Shown here one piece after another: positions 25,960-35,297 of a DNA stretch of 64,000 nucleotides; position 1 is the stretch's first letter; each line of letters opens with the position of its first letter. Below the pieces are notes generated by a model. It was given only the letters and a program-made list of their open reading frames with translations, was not told the DNA's origin and did not search any database. The translations under genes and the position numbers were made by a program. Source of the DNA: a virus; the IMG/VR virus record IMGVR_UViG_3300030099_008323, positions 122,104 to 186,103 of that record; one strand, written 5' to 3'.

Positions 25960-28119
25960 ATGGCTACTTCAGACTTTTCCCAGTTAAGGACTTACCTTGA
26001 CTTACAAGACATGTCGGGCTCAGCTGGTGAGGCTTTACCAACTAGCGTCAACGGTGTTATTTACTACAGCTCAGGATCCATGCACATGCGTGATGATCTT
26101 GCTGTCAATGGTGCCCTCAGCGTAGCAGGCGCCATTACCAACGTTACTGACCCAACAAACAACCAAGATGCAGCAACAAAAAAATATGTTGATGATCAAT
26201 TAACAGCTTTTGACTTGGATGCCACTACAGACAGTGGAACTATTGACGTATTGCTTGGTAGCGAGACGTTAACTGTTGCCGGTGGCACAGGCTTGGATAC
26301 CTCAGCGACAGGAACTACAATTACAGTTAATATTACTGCTGGTGGTGTCGACACAACCCAATTAGCTAATGACGCAGTTGAAGGTACCAAAATTGCAGAC
26401 AATGCAGTTAACTCTGAGCACATTGCCCTTGGTGCACTAGACCAAGAGCATTACAGCACTGGCTCAATTGATAGTAACCACTTAGCCGGCTCAATCGCTA
26501 ATGCTAAATTAGCTAACAGTGCAATTACTATTGCTGGAAGCTCTACGTCTCTTGGTGGCTCAATTTCTGCTGCTACAATTGCTGCCGCGGTCGATGGTGA
26601 AGACATGGCTATCACTGCCTTGACTGATCTAGACTTCAAGACAGCAGGCAACAAGACTATTTTTGATACTGTCGGTGCTAATACACTTACTGTCGGAGCT
26701 AGCAATACAACCGTGGCTATTGCTGGTAATCTTTCAGTTGCCGGTACAACCACAACTGTTGACTCAACACAAGTTCAAATTGGTGATCGTATTGTCGAAC
26801 TTAACACTGCTGGTGCGTCAGGCGACGCTGGTCTTTACGTACAGGACGCTTCAACCAACCAGACTGGCTCACTCTTGTGGGATTCAAGCGAAGATGCTTG
26901 GATGGGTGGCTTGAAAGATGCGGAAGTTCACTTTGCCGATCTTAGTTCAACTCAGACCCTCACCAACAAGACTTTGACTTCACCTGATATCAACACGCCT
27001 GATATTGACGGTGGTACTATTGACGGAGCAACCATTGCTACTTCTAATATTACTGTTGGGGCTGGCAAAACTCTTGATGTTTCTGCAGGTACTTTAACTC
27101 TTGCAGCCGGTCAGATTGCGCATGCGGCTCTTGCTAACGATGCTGTTGATGGTGACAATATTGCTGACAACGCAGTTAACTCTGAGCACATTGCCCTCGG
27201 TGCGTTAGATCAGGAGCACTACAGCAGTGGGTCGATCGACAGCAACCACTTGGCTGGAAACATTGCTAATGCTAAATTGGCCAATAGTGCAATTACTATT
27301 GCTGGAAGTTCTACATCTCTTGGCGGTTCAATTTCTGCTGCTACAATTGCTGCAGCGGTTGACGGTGAAGACATGGCTATTACTGCCTTGACTGATCTAG
27401 ACTTTAAAACAGCAGGTAACAAGACTATTTTTGATACAGTAGGTGCCAACACACTTACTATCGGTGGATCTTCTACTACTTCGTCTTTCCCCGGCGCCGC
27501 ATCTATTGTTGGAGGCTTTCACGTTGGTCACGCTAGCGGATACGGTGGTGACGGTGCATCGTTTGACGATGCTGGCTCACTTTCAATGAAAGGAGCTTTA
27601 AGTGTCGGCACAAACAACAGTGGCGGGGCACAAGTCGGAAATAAAGACTTTGTTGTGTTTGGGCAATCTCAGGGTAAGAATGTATTCTTTGATGCTTCAG
27701 CTGACACATTAACTGTTAATGGTGCATTTGCAGTTAATGGTGATTCAAGTATTGTTGGTGATATTGGCATGAATGGCGATTTGACTTTACAATCTGATCA
27801 TGATGTTAAAGCACGTGCATTTATCACATATTCTGATCGTGAGTTGAAGACTAACATTCAGCCAATGAATAATCCTCTAGAGAAAGTTATGAAGCTCGAA
27901 GCAGTTTCATATGATCTTAAGACTGGCAAGAAGAACGAGATTGGATTTATCGCTCAGGATGTTGCTAAAATTGCTCCTGAAATCTGTGCTGTTGACAAGA
28001 ATGGTATCGGTCGTGGTATCGATTACTCAAGAATGTCAACTCTTCTCGTTGGTGCCCTTAAGGCTCAGCAGACTCAGATTGAGGATCTTAAGAAAGTAAT
28101 TGCAAAATTACAGAAATAA
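25960..28119 (+). CDS. Long tail fibre with S74 chaperone domain and duplicated repeat
   Basis: 719 residues from the ATG with AAGGAGG 8 nt upstream (a longer reading frame adds 11 residues without support). The shaft contains two nearly identical units of about 113 residues (starting near 26367 and 27137; NSEHIALGALDQEHY ... NSAITIAGSSTSLGG). The C-terminal S74 domain has YSDRELKTNI with Ser and Lys in the usual spacing and IGFIAQDVAKIAPE. Codon use is noticeably more GC-rich and less A/T-ending than the flanking genes, suggesting acquisition or strong expression. Confidence 0.88.
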   Translation: MATSDFSQLRTYLDLQDMSGSAGEALPTSVNGVIYYSSGSMHMRDDLAVNGALSVAGAITNVTDPTNNQDAATKKYVDDQLTAFDLDATTDSGTIDVLLGSETLTVAGGTGLDTSATGTTITVNITAGGVDTTQLANDAVEGTKIADNAVNSEHIALGALDQEHYSTGSIDSNHLAGSIANAKLANSAITIAGSSTSLGGSISAATIAAAVDGEDMAITALTDLDFKTAGNKTIFDTVGANTLTVGASNTTVAIAGNLSVAGTTTTVDSTQVQIGDRIVELNTAGASGDAGLYVQDASTNQTGSLLWDSSEDAWMGGLKDAEVHFADLSSTQTLTNKTLTSPDINTPDIDGGTIDGATIATSNITVGAGKTLDVSAGTLTLAAGQIAHAALANDAVDGDNIADNAVNSEHIALGALDQEHYSSGSIDSNHLAGNIANAKLANSAITIAGSSTSLGGSISAATIAAAVDGEDMAITALTDLDFKTAGNKTIFDTVGANTLTIGGSSTTSSFPGAASIVGGFHVGHASGYGGDGASFDDAGSLSMKGALSVGTNNSGGAQVGNKDFVVFGQSQGKNVFFDASADTLTVNGAFAVNGDSSIVGDIGMNGDLTLQSDHDVKARAFITYSDRELKTNIQPMNNPLEKVMKLEAVSYDLKTGKKNEIGFIAQDVAKIAPEICAVDKNGIGRGIDYSRMSTLLVGALKAQQTQIEDLKKVIAKLQK
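26367..26706 (+). repeat. Tail-fibre internal repeat, copy 1
   Basis: About 340 bp encoding the shaft unit that is repeated at 27137-27475. The protein copies differ at only a few positions, while the DNA differs at many third codon positions. So the duplication is not very recent but the protein is under constraint. Confidence 0.8.
27137..27475 (+). repeat. Tail-fibre internal repeat, copy 2
   Basis: Second copy of the shaft unit. Changes relative to copy 1 are conservative (for example SIANAKL versus NIANAKL). Between the copies lies a distinct 140-residue segment starting at VQIGDRIVELNTAG, a frequent fibre domain. Confidence 0.8.
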
Positions 28120-28146
28120 TTTAGTTATTGTTTAGATAATAACAAA

Positions 28147-28176
28147 CCCTCGGCTGATTCAGCCGAGGGTTTTTTT
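28147..28176 (+). terminator. Rho-independent terminator after tail fibres
   Basis: CCCTCGGCTG pairs with CAGCCGAGGG (10 bp, loop ATT) followed by seven T. Located 28 bp after the fibre stop codon and pointing rightward, it would stop plus-strand transcription before it runs into the leftward genes. The strongest terminator I see in the window. Confidence 0.92.
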
Positions 28177-28196
28177 ATATAAATTATCTATTGTAG

Positions 28197-29024
28197 TTAC
28201 AGACGATGATCATTTTTAAAAATTTTAAACTGTAATAATAATTTTTTAGCTTCTTGCGAACCACTAGTTTTTATTGTCTTTTGCAACAAATTTATTGCAG
28301 AATTTATATATATGCGCGCAGCGTCATAATATCCCTCTTCAAATGATCGATCTGCATTTTTTTTCGCTTCGATTGCTTTTTTAATTAAAACATTAGCAGT
28401 CTCTTCTTGAATTATTTCTTCTAATTTTGATTCTGCAATATTTATATTTTTACTAACCATATCATTTACAATCAAGTTTTTCTCACTTAATAAAGTCTCA
28501 ATCTCTTCAAAAAATATTTTTTCTAAATTATAAACTAATGATTCGTTTTTCTTTTTTTTCATTCTTTGCGTTTTCTTTTTTGATGCCGCAACTCTTTTTT
28601 TTGCGTAATCACATGCTCCTCTAAGGTTCTTCTTTTTTTGAGGATCTTTTGCTCTACCCGCAGCTACACATGCTCTTTGTTTAATTAGTTGCTTAACCTG
28701 TGATTGTCTTTTGTGAGGTTTTGATTTTAAAGACTTCTTTGCAAGAGTTTTTTTAACATCGGATGCAGTCTTAAAGCTTACACCCACAGTATCACTTGGA
28801 TTTTCATCGGTGTATAAACGACGACCAGATCCTTTTGGTTTTTTACCTGTTCCTTTTTTTGGATCTTTGCCTTCATTTGTCTCGTCTTCGTTAGCATAAA
28901 GAGCAGCTAAATATTTTTTAACAGCTTCTTTGTTTGGATCCGTACATCCAACTTTTTCTCCACGCTCGCCGTCTTTGTTTTTTTTATAAACACATCCTGT
29001 TTTGTAATCTGGAACATATGGCAT
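28197..29024 (-). CDS. Basic DNA-associated protein with RRLYTDENPSDTV domain
   Basis: 275 residues. N-terminal Cys-containing segment (TGCVYKKNKDG ... KVGCTDP), then a Lys-rich domain starting GKKPKGSGRRLYTDENPSDT and ending KKRVAASKKKTQRMKK, a module I recall from marine phages and some giant viruses (DUF5824-like, unchecked). The C-terminal 110 residues hold helices resembling the KITK tag (ESKLEEIIQEETANVL) and a LLSE cleavage-like site. Probably packaged with the DNA. Confidence 0.65.
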   Translation of the reverse strand: MPYVPDYKTGCVYKKNKDGERGEKVGCTDPNKEAVKKYLAALYANEDETNEGKDPKKGTGKKPKGSGRRLYTDENPSDTVGVSFKTASDVKKTLAKKSLKSKPHKRQSQVKQLIKQRACVAAGRAKDPQKKKNLRGACDYAKKRVAASKKKTQRMKKKKNESLVYNLEKIFFEEIETLLSEKNLIVNDMVSKNINIAESKLEEIIQEETANVLIKKAIEAKKNADRSFEEGYYDAARIYINSAINLLQKTIKTSGSQEAKKLLLQFKIFKNDHRL

Positions 29025-29389
29025 TAATCTGACTCCCTCACAAAATAATTAGTAACATTATATTTCTTAAGAAGTTTTTTGAAAGAAGATAAATCTAGAC
29101 CTAAAAATGCTGCTCCTTCACCTTTTGTTCTAGCTGCAGAATAAGTGTATTTTAAAACTGCATGCCGAACAATATCAGGCAAAGAGGACCATATGTTAAT
29201 TCCGTATAATTTATAGTTAACAGACTTAGCAGCCAATTCTAATCTTAGAGCAATTATTTCTTCTAAAGTTAAACAAGAAAGCATTATTTCAAAACGCTCA
29301 TTTATTTTATTTTCGGACTTAAGCTTATTAGCAATGCTGTAGTAATCTTGATCTTTCTTTTTGAATCTGCTTCTTTTACTTTCCCACAT
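29024..29389 (-). CDS. Phage hypothetical protein with HTH-like C-terminus
   Basis: 121 residues from the ATG of MWESKRSRFKKK. All-helical; the last 35 residues (GEGAAFLGLDLSSFKKLLKKY) look like a Fis-type helix-turn-helix, and LTLEEIIALRLELAAK a dimerisation helix. It sits downstream of the 1150-residue enzyme gene and overlaps the basic protein by one base. A regulator or a DNA-binding structural protein are both possible. Confidence 0.55.
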   Translation of the reverse strand: MWESKRSRFKKKDQDYYSIANKLKSENKINERFEIMLSCLTLEEIIALRLELAAKSVNYKLYGINIWSSLPDIVRHAVLKYTYSAARTKGEGAAFLGLDLSSFKKLLKKYNVTNYFVRESD

Positions 29390-29401
29390 TATATTCACAC
29401 T

Positions 29402-32400
29402 TTATACAAACATATCATACATTTGTTTGGCAGTATCATCTACAGAAAGATCTATGGTGGTTGTGTCTTCATCATCTTGCTCTTCTGCCGGTTCGTTATT
29501 ATCCACGTCAACATCTTCTTCACCTATCAAGTTATCATCTCTTTTGGCTGACATAGGTACTTCAGAAGCAAATTTTTCTGCAGATCCAGCTACTTGTGCA
29601 CCGCTAGGCTTTTCAGTGCTAACTCCTGTAAATGCTGGTTGTTGCCCTAGTGTTCTAGCTAAATCCTCTTCAAAAGATGCTAGCCATAAATCAATATTGT
29701 ATAGAGTGTAGTTTTTAAATTGTTCAACATACTCTGAATTTTGTGCTAATGCTTTTCTTTTATCTGCTAACACAGACTCAATGTTTGAATCATTTATTGT
29801 CTCAAATGCAACTCTTGCTCCAGTAGGATCCAAGCCCTCTTCTTTAAAATCTTCAAAATCACTTTCAAGTTGATCCTCTGGGGACATTTCTGCTTTTTTA
29901 AAGCGCGCATCTTCTTTACCATCAGATGGCATAACTCTGTCAGGATCATCTAACTCAATACTGATTTTATTATCGCTTTCCTGCTCAGTAAGATCACCTT
30001 CGCCTAGAGCACCCAGCGCCCTTGCATCTAATGATTCAAAGCCACCAAAAGTTGATTTCATTTTTGATAATACATGCGCGCGATATGATTGACGCTCTTC
30101 AGGCTTTGAAAGTTTTCTTAAGCCAGATTTAATAATTGGTAAAATTTGGCTTAAAGCATCTGCTAACATGTTAATTGGAGTTGAAGAATAGGGAGCTGGC
30201 TTGGTGTCGGCATCAATATCTGCTTCTGTAATAATATGTCTAACAACTTTTCTCAATTTGTTTTCTTGAAGTTTTGTATCTATTAGGTTTTGTTTTTTAT
30301 TTATCTCCCTAATTCTGATAGCTTGTCTGATTATTTTTCTCAACTGCTTTTCTTGTAGTGTGTCTTCCATTTTATTACTCCCAGGCGAAAATGCCATTGA
30401 ACCTCCAGCAACAGATGATTGCTCAGATACAGCCATTGCCCTGTCTTTAATTTCTTCATCAGATTTTTGGTACTGATTAATTAACACCTTTAATTTTTTT
30501 TGTATGTCTAGTGATAGCCGACTAATCATACTTTCTAAATCATTATCAGAGATATTCGCCCCAACAATTTTTGGATCTAATACTATATCAACTGCTTTAC
30601 TTTTAATTATATCCTCAGGATTAGTAAACTCTTCTTTTTCAGCCTGCTCAACCAAAGAAAATAGGTAGTTCATCGTAAAAAAACCCTCTGCAACAACCTC
30701 CTGTGAGTTGGTTTGTTTGTTTAACACCTGGATGACATCATCATAAAAGTTATCATCAGGCATAAGTTTTTTAAAAGTCTTCCAGTCTCCTTTAACAAAA
30801 GCTTGCCTCATTCTTGTAGCACTTGCTGCTTCACCGTCAACTTCTAAAGCTTTTGCGGGTGGGTAATCTACAACTTCAGCATTTGCCGTAGATGGTTTAT
30901 TTTGAAAATGATTGTAAAAACCTTTAATTCTTTCTTTATCGCCTCCTTTATCGCTAGCGCCTAAAGCAAAAACAACTCCTGGAAACTGAGAAACAAATTT
31001 TTGATCATTCATAAATTCATAACAAGTTGTCATTGGCGTAGGCCACTTGCCCTGATCTTTAAACTCTACTTTATCGCTAAATCCACCATATATGTCAAAT
31101 ATCGCTTTACTTTGTTGATAAGTTACAGTTAAGCCAGGCTCTTTTCTAGGTTTAAACCCAGTAACAACAATAACTTTTAAAACATCAGGTCTTTTTTCAT
31201 ATTGTTTAATCATTGAATAATGACCATTAGTGGGTGGCTTAAATCCACCAGGGATAAGAACAACTACTTTTCTTTGCTGTTCTGCAACAGGTGCAGCTTC
31301 TATAGCGTAACTTTCCAATAACTCACCATATTTAAATTTATTTTCATGCATCGCTTCTGCTGAATCAGAAGGTATATCTTCGCCTTTTGGTGTAACACCA
31401 AAGCCGCCGCCTCTATTATCTACAATAAACTCTCCAGTAAATTTAAATGCAATACCATCACATATGTCTGTTGATTGTATGACAATACCTTCATGCTTCT
31501 CATCTCCGCCCTCAACACCTAAATCTACATCGGTCATAATAGATTTTTTCAAGGCGTTACCAATATGACGCACGGCATGCCAAAGAATGACTGCACTGTT
31601 GATCGCCTCTGCATCACGAGGGCTAGCACCTATATCAAACGGACCAATTCCAGTTTCGTGGCCCTTCACCATAACGTCTTCATACATTTTAAGGGCAAAT
31701 GCGCTTTGCTTCGGGTCTTTTATATAATCATCTTTAGTACGAATTTTACCTTTTACCGATTCACCATCTGCAGTAAAGCCTGGAGTATCTGGATAGTAAG
31801 CAATATGCGCAGGATTTTCTTTTACTGATAAAAGAAGTTCTTTTAGTGTTCTACCTTCAAGCTCACCTGTTTGTTCATTAATCCTGACAGGGCCAACACT
31901 CATTTGCTCATTAACTTTTTTATAATTGTAAGAAACTCTCATATTGAGAGCTTCCTCAATTCTCCTCAACACCATCTCTCTTGTAAGACCTTCTTTAAAC
32001 CTAACACCAATTTTTGTATATACATTAAATGGCATGTCTAGTTCAGTTGCATGTCTTTGTATGGCTTTTGCAAGGTTATCAAGCACCTCTTGATGTTCTT
32101 GTTTCTTTGCCTTTAACTCGTTATTTTTTGCAGCAATAAGCTGGTCAATCTGTACAGTGTCTTGGCGTTGGGCCAGTAATTCATCTTTTTTCTTAAGGAG
32201 ATCATTAATTTCTGCAACTGTTTCCCAATAGAAACCTCTTGTAAGGCGCCTCGACTTTGTTTTTCCTGTTTTAGTTTCTTTTGTTTCGGTATAAAACTCT
32301 GAAAGTCTATGAATAGCGATATAATTTTGCTTATAATTAACATTATTTTTTACTGGCTTATAACCTCTTTCTGCGTTCGGGCCTTTTGGATCGTCTGCAT

Positions 32401-32854
32401 TTGCATAATATTCAGCATCAAAAAAGACTCCTTCGGGCCCCATGCGCTCAAAAAGACCCAAAGCCTCAACATATGGTCTTAGTTCCATTAAATTATGATT
32501 TAATATCTTCGACATGTGGTTGACAACCTGAACCATTCCATGTCCTTCGTTGCCTCCAAATCTTTGCACCACATTATCTGGAGTCACACCTTCAAAATCA
32601 TATTTTGTTTTTGTACCACGCGTTTTTCCGCCTCTATCTATTACAAACATGAATCCTGCAGGATTATTTGCTTTCTGAAGACGAAAAGATGTATTAACAC
32701 CGTCTAATTTTACAGAAACAGAGCTTCCTTTTGATTCTTCTTCGTAAAGAGGTATAGCATTTACCGCTTTTACGTAAAAATTAATTAAATCACGGCCATT
32801 TCTTACCTCACGGCAATCAAATGGATGTGCCATATGTCCAGCAGCACCGCCCAT
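29402..32854 (-). CDS. Ligase-like (KLDG) and HxGH nucleotidyltransferase fusion
   Basis: 1150 residues; ATG preceded by GGGGAAA. Residues about 1-480 carry covalent-nucleotidyltransferase motifs: SVSVKLDGVNTSFRL (K49 as the AMP-acceptor lysine), EGIVIQ near 452 and FKFTGEF near 470, as in RNA/DNA ligases. Residues about 530-720 hold a cytidylyltransferase/NMNAT-like domain with GGFKPPTNGHY. The C-terminal 430 residues are acidic and contain two helices like the KITK tag (KQLRKIIRQAI and NKLRKVVRHII). Activity could be RNA/NAD repair. The tag-like helices raise the possibility that it is carried in the virion. Confidence 0.72.
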   Translation of the reverse strand: MGGAAGHMAHPFDCREVRNGRDLINFYVKAVNAIPLYEEESKGSSVSVKLDGVNTSFRLQKANNPAGFMFVIDRGGKTRGTKTKYDFEGVTPDNVVQRFGGNEGHGMVQVVNHMSKILNHNLMELRPYVEALGLFERMGPEGVFFDAEYYANADDPKGPNAERGYKPVKNNVNYKQNYIAIHRLSEFYTETKETKTGKTKSRRLTRGFYWETVAEINDLLKKKDELLAQRQDTVQIDQLIAAKNNELKAKKQEHQEVLDNLAKAIQRHATELDMPFNVYTKIGVRFKEGLTREMVLRRIEEALNMRVSYNYKKVNEQMSVGPVRINEQTGELEGRTLKELLLSVKENPAHIAYYPDTPGFTADGESVKGKIRTKDDYIKDPKQSAFALKMYEDVMVKGHETGIGPFDIGASPRDAEAINSAVILWHAVRHIGNALKKSIMTDVDLGVEGGDEKHEGIVIQSTDICDGIAFKFTGEFIVDNRGGGFGVTPKGEDIPSDSAEAMHENKFKYGELLESYAIEAAPVAEQQRKVVVLIPGGFKPPTNGHYSMIKQYEKRPDVLKVIVVTGFKPRKEPGLTVTYQQSKAIFDIYGGFSDKVEFKDQGKWPTPMTTCYEFMNDQKFVSQFPGVVFALGASDKGGDKERIKGFYNHFQNKPSTANAEVVDYPPAKALEVDGEAASATRMRQAFVKGDWKTFKKLMPDDNFYDDVIQVLNKQTNSQEVVAEGFFTMNYLFSLVEQAEKEEFTNPEDIIKSKAVDIVLDPKIVGANISDNDLESMISRLSLDIQKKLKVLINQYQKSDEEIKDRAMAVSEQSSVAGGSMAFSPGSNKMEDTLQEKQLRKIIRQAIRIREINKKQNLIDTKLQENKLRKVVRHIITEADIDADTKPAPYSSTPINMLADALSQILPIIKSGLRKLSKPEERQSYRAHVLSKMKSTFGGFESLDARALGALGEGDLTEQESDNKISIELDDPDRVMPSDGKEDARFKKAEMSPEDQLESDFEDFKEEGLDPTGARVAFETINDSNIESVLADKRKALAQNSEYVEQFKNYTLYNIDLWLASFEEDLARTLGQQPAFTGVSTEKPSGAQVAGSAEKFASEVPMSAKRDDNLIGEEDVDVDNNEPAEEQDDEDTTTIDLSVDDTAKQMYDMFV

Positions 32855-32865
32855 ATAATTTCCCC

Positions 32866-33867
32866 TTATTTAGTCCATTTTTTAACTAATCTTTCGAAAA
32901 GTAACTGATCTTTCTTCGAAGTAAAAGATTCATTAAGATTTTCATTAGTTTTTTTAATTTTTTTAGTTTTTTTAATTTTTTTAGTTTTTGTCAGCCCATC
33001 GATGGCTCTTTTGAGAGCGGCTTTTGCTGAATCGACTCTATCCTTAAGATCTTTATTATCTGGATCTTTTTTAAGCTTTTCTTCAGCTCTTTTTAGCCTT
33101 TTTTCAGCTTCTTCAACTGCAGTCGGCTTCTTTTTAGGCTCAAGATCTTTTGCAGTGCCTTTAAATCTATCAAGCTTGGTAGGATCACCTTCTTCAAGTT
33201 TTTCATCGTGTCTTTTGCCGGCTGAATAATGCCCCTCTTCCATTTCTGCTTCGTCAGTAGTTTCGCCACCAGCTTTGCTAATAATTGCTTGTTGCAAACT
33301 ATCTGGAAGCGTATCTTGATCTCCTATAAGGGCTGGATTCTCATCATACTTTGGTGTCGACAATTGTTTTTCTTGTAGCATCTTGAAAGCTATATCTGTT
33401 AGCTTATCAAGGGCCTCCTCTTGTAAAAGTGACTTAATCATAGTGTTGTTCTCCTTGAGTTGGTCTTCGTAATCTCTAAAAATAAGGCCATTACCTAATA
33501 AATAGGCTTCAGCCTCCATATTTCGCATATGAGGGTCTTTTTGTGCATATCCAGGGCCAGTTGATACCTCTGAATCAAATTCACCCCTACAATTTTGTGT
33601 GTGGTGCACTAATTCATGTGACAAAGACCGTAAAATATCTTTGACATGACGTTTATCAACATAAATTGTTATTTCTAAGATATTTGGGTCGTAATAAGCT
33701 GTTTTTCCAAAAGGATTTTCAGCATTTTTAACATCTGATACAAAATTAACACCAACTGGCTTGTTAAATCCTAATTTTTTTTGTGCGTATGGCAAAAAAT
33801 CAGAGGCATGCCTTACAATATCACCGCACTTGCCAGTTGTATCGTTTATTTTGAACATTTTATTCAT
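32866..33867 (-). CDS. HELVHH metallopeptidase with Lys-rich tail
   Basis: 333 residues; start ATG overlaps the previous stop (TAATG). LSHELVHHTQNC is a HExxH zinc site, with a downstream NMEAEAY Glu as possible third ligand. Residues 140-333 are low-complexity: LLQEEALDKL tag-like helix, charged linker, a KKIKKTKKIKKT repeat and a final LLFERLVKKW. A virion- or maturation-associated peptidase is plausible. Confidence 0.72.
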   Translation of the reverse strand: MNKMFKINDTTGKCGDIVRHASDFLPYAQKKLGFNKPVGVNFVSDVKNAENPFGKTAYYDPNILEITIYVDKRHVKDILRSLSHELVHHTQNCRGEFDSEVSTGPGYAQKDPHMRNMEAEAYLLGNGLIFRDYEDQLKENNTMIKSLLQEEALDKLTDIAFKMLQEKQLSTPKYDENPALIGDQDTLPDSLQQAIISKAGGETTDEAEMEEGHYSAGKRHDEKLEEGDPTKLDRFKGTAKDLEPKKKPTAVEEAEKRLKRAEEKLKKDPDNKDLKDRVDSAKAALKRAIDGLTKTKKIKKTKKIKKTNENLNESFTSKKDQLLFERLVKKWTK

Positions 33868-34817
33868 TAAGCGCCTCCAAAACCAGCAGGTGCCGATTTA
33901 CCACGTTTATAATTAGGTTTTTTTGTATATGGGGGCGTATTTTTTTGCATGCCATGTTTTAAAAGTCTTTTTTTCATTCTAGAATGCCTAGCAAGGTACT
34001 TTTTTTGGATTGGTTCTATCTCATTAAGGGTGTAAAATCCAGTTTTCTCCTCATTTACGTCTTGATTTAAGAATATTTTGAATTTTCTATGGTATTTACC
34101 GTCTAATGACATCATTCTATCATAAGAATCTGTCTTTAGTTTATGTAAGAGGTCAATATATTTGTTGTTTCTTAGAAATTTAAAGGCTAGATTCTCGTTT
34201 GAATACTCACCTTTGTCTTCAAGTCCAGATTGACGAAATTTTTTAATCTTTTTTGTTAATTTAGAAGCAATTTCATGTGTTTGTTTGAATTTTTTGACGT
34301 CAAACATATCCTCAACACGCTCTATCATATCAACAAATGACATTGCCTTTCTTTTTACCATGTCCATATCAAATTTATAGTATTCCGGTGCTAACTTAAC
34401 CGGCTCTGCAATCCAACTATCTTTTAGAATTGAATAAACACCTGTTGAGTGGTGCTCTTCTTCGTTATGTTGGACGTAAATTTCAACTTCAAAGCCAAAA
34501 ATTTTAATATTATGCTTATTGTTCCACAATGTTGTCTTTGCACTAAAAAAATCTCTAACTAAATCATAGTTATCATTGATATCTGAGAAGTCGACTATTA
34601 AATGCAAGTCTATGTCTGAATACTTTGTGTAATTGTAGTTAGCTATCGAGCCTGTGAATGTAATATCTTCAATGATTCCATTCTTGAGGTCTAAACTATT
34701 AAAAAAATCTTCAGCAATTTCAATAAGCTTTTTGCGTATTTTTGGATTTAAAGATTTATTTTGCCAAATTTTTGATTGTAAATCATCATTAACAACACCG
34801 ACTTGATCAAAATTCAT
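33867..34817 (-). CDS. Pol-beta-type nucleotidyltransferase
   Basis: 316 residues. The minimal nucleotidyltransferase signature is clear: FTGSIANYNYTKYSDIDLHL (GS...DxD) at residues about 55-75, with a third acidic residue in FEVEIYV. C-terminal part is helical and ends with a basic PNYKRGKSAPAGFGG tail. Substrate (RNA end, antibiotic-like, protein) unknown. GAGG ribosome site upstream; first gene of a leftward three-gene unit with the peptidase and the ligase fusion. Confidence 0.78.
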   Translation of the reverse strand: MNFDQVGVVNDDLQSKIWQNKSLNPKIRKKLIEIAEDFFNSLDLKNGIIEDITFTGSIANYNYTKYSDIDLHLIVDFSDINDNYDLVRDFFSAKTTLWNNKHNIKIFGFEVEIYVQHNEEEHHSTGVYSILKDSWIAEPVKLAPEYYKFDMDMVKRKAMSFVDMIERVEDMFDVKKFKQTHEIASKLTKKIKKFRQSGLEDKGEYSNENLAFKFLRNNKYIDLLHKLKTDSYDRMMSLDGKYHRKFKIFLNQDVNEEKTGFYTLNEIEPIQKKYLARHSRMKKRLLKHGMQKNTPPYTKKPNYKRGKSAPAGFGGA

Positions 34818-34892
34818 ATTTTACCTCAAAGTAAATAGTTTTAAAATTTTTACTATGAATATTTTGTTAGTATATTGTAAATGGAGGAAAAA

Positions 34893-35069
34893 ATGAAATA
34901 TTTTTATAATACTGCTAGCATATTTCTGCTTTTGGCAATTTTATTTTTTATCTTGAAAGCACTTTTCAAGATCACCATCAACACTATTGCATCCGTGTGT
35001 AAAATATTTTATTGCACATGCATCGGAGTGCATGGACTTGTTTTTAATTGGAACTCTAGATGGCTATAA
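34893..35069 (+). CDS. Small single-pass membrane protein
   Basis: 58 residues from the ATG five bases after GGAGG. Hydrophobic helix at residues 8-30 (ASIFLLLAILFFILKALF), short Cys-containing tail. Position in the lysis neighbourhood and opposite orientation are consistent with a small membrane lysis or regulator protein, but nothing specific identifies it. Overlaps the end of the minus-strand gene by 6 bp. Confidence 0.45.
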   Translation: MKYFYNTASIFLLLAILFFILKALFKITINTIASVCKIFYCTCIGVHGLVFNWNSRWL

Positions 35070-35297
35070 TTTTTCTAATTTGCCTTCAAGGCGCCCAACA
35101 ATTCTTAGAATCTCACTATTGTTTGTGCGAATAACCGAGATATCCTCTCTGAGGACCTCTATTTCACGCTCAATATCTTTAAATTTTGGTTCATTAATTG
35201 TTTGTACCCAAAAAATCACGCCAGCAATTGTGGCAATTAGAGCCACAATCAAAGTAAACCAATCTTTAAATGCCTGAATATTTAAATTACTGTTCAT
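35064..35297 (-). CDS. Membrane/coiled-coil protein, candidate lysis protein
   Basis: 77 residues: one transmembrane helix at about 14-33 (LIVALIATIAGVIFWVQ) followed by a coiled coil (IEREIEVLREDISVIR). This layout occurs among holins and hemolysin XhlA-like proteins and spanins. It overlaps the next gene by 11 nt and lies downstream of the amidase, so a lysis role is likely but unproven. Confidence 0.6.
   Translation of the reverse strand: MNSNLNIQAFKDWFTLIVALIATIAGVIFWVQTINEPKFKDIEREIEVLREDISVIRTNNSEILRIVGRLEGKLEKL

Noticed and set aside
26196-27452. Antisense ORFs with repeated Val/Ala sequence
   Set aside because: Mirror images of the duplicated fibre repeats; no start signals.
32940-32995. 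Short tandem T-rich repeat as possible regulatory or CRISPR-like repeat
   Set aside because: It is coding: the repeated unit gives the KKIKKTKKIKKT tail of the metallopeptidase-like protein. No spaced repeats typical of CRISPR were seen anywhere.
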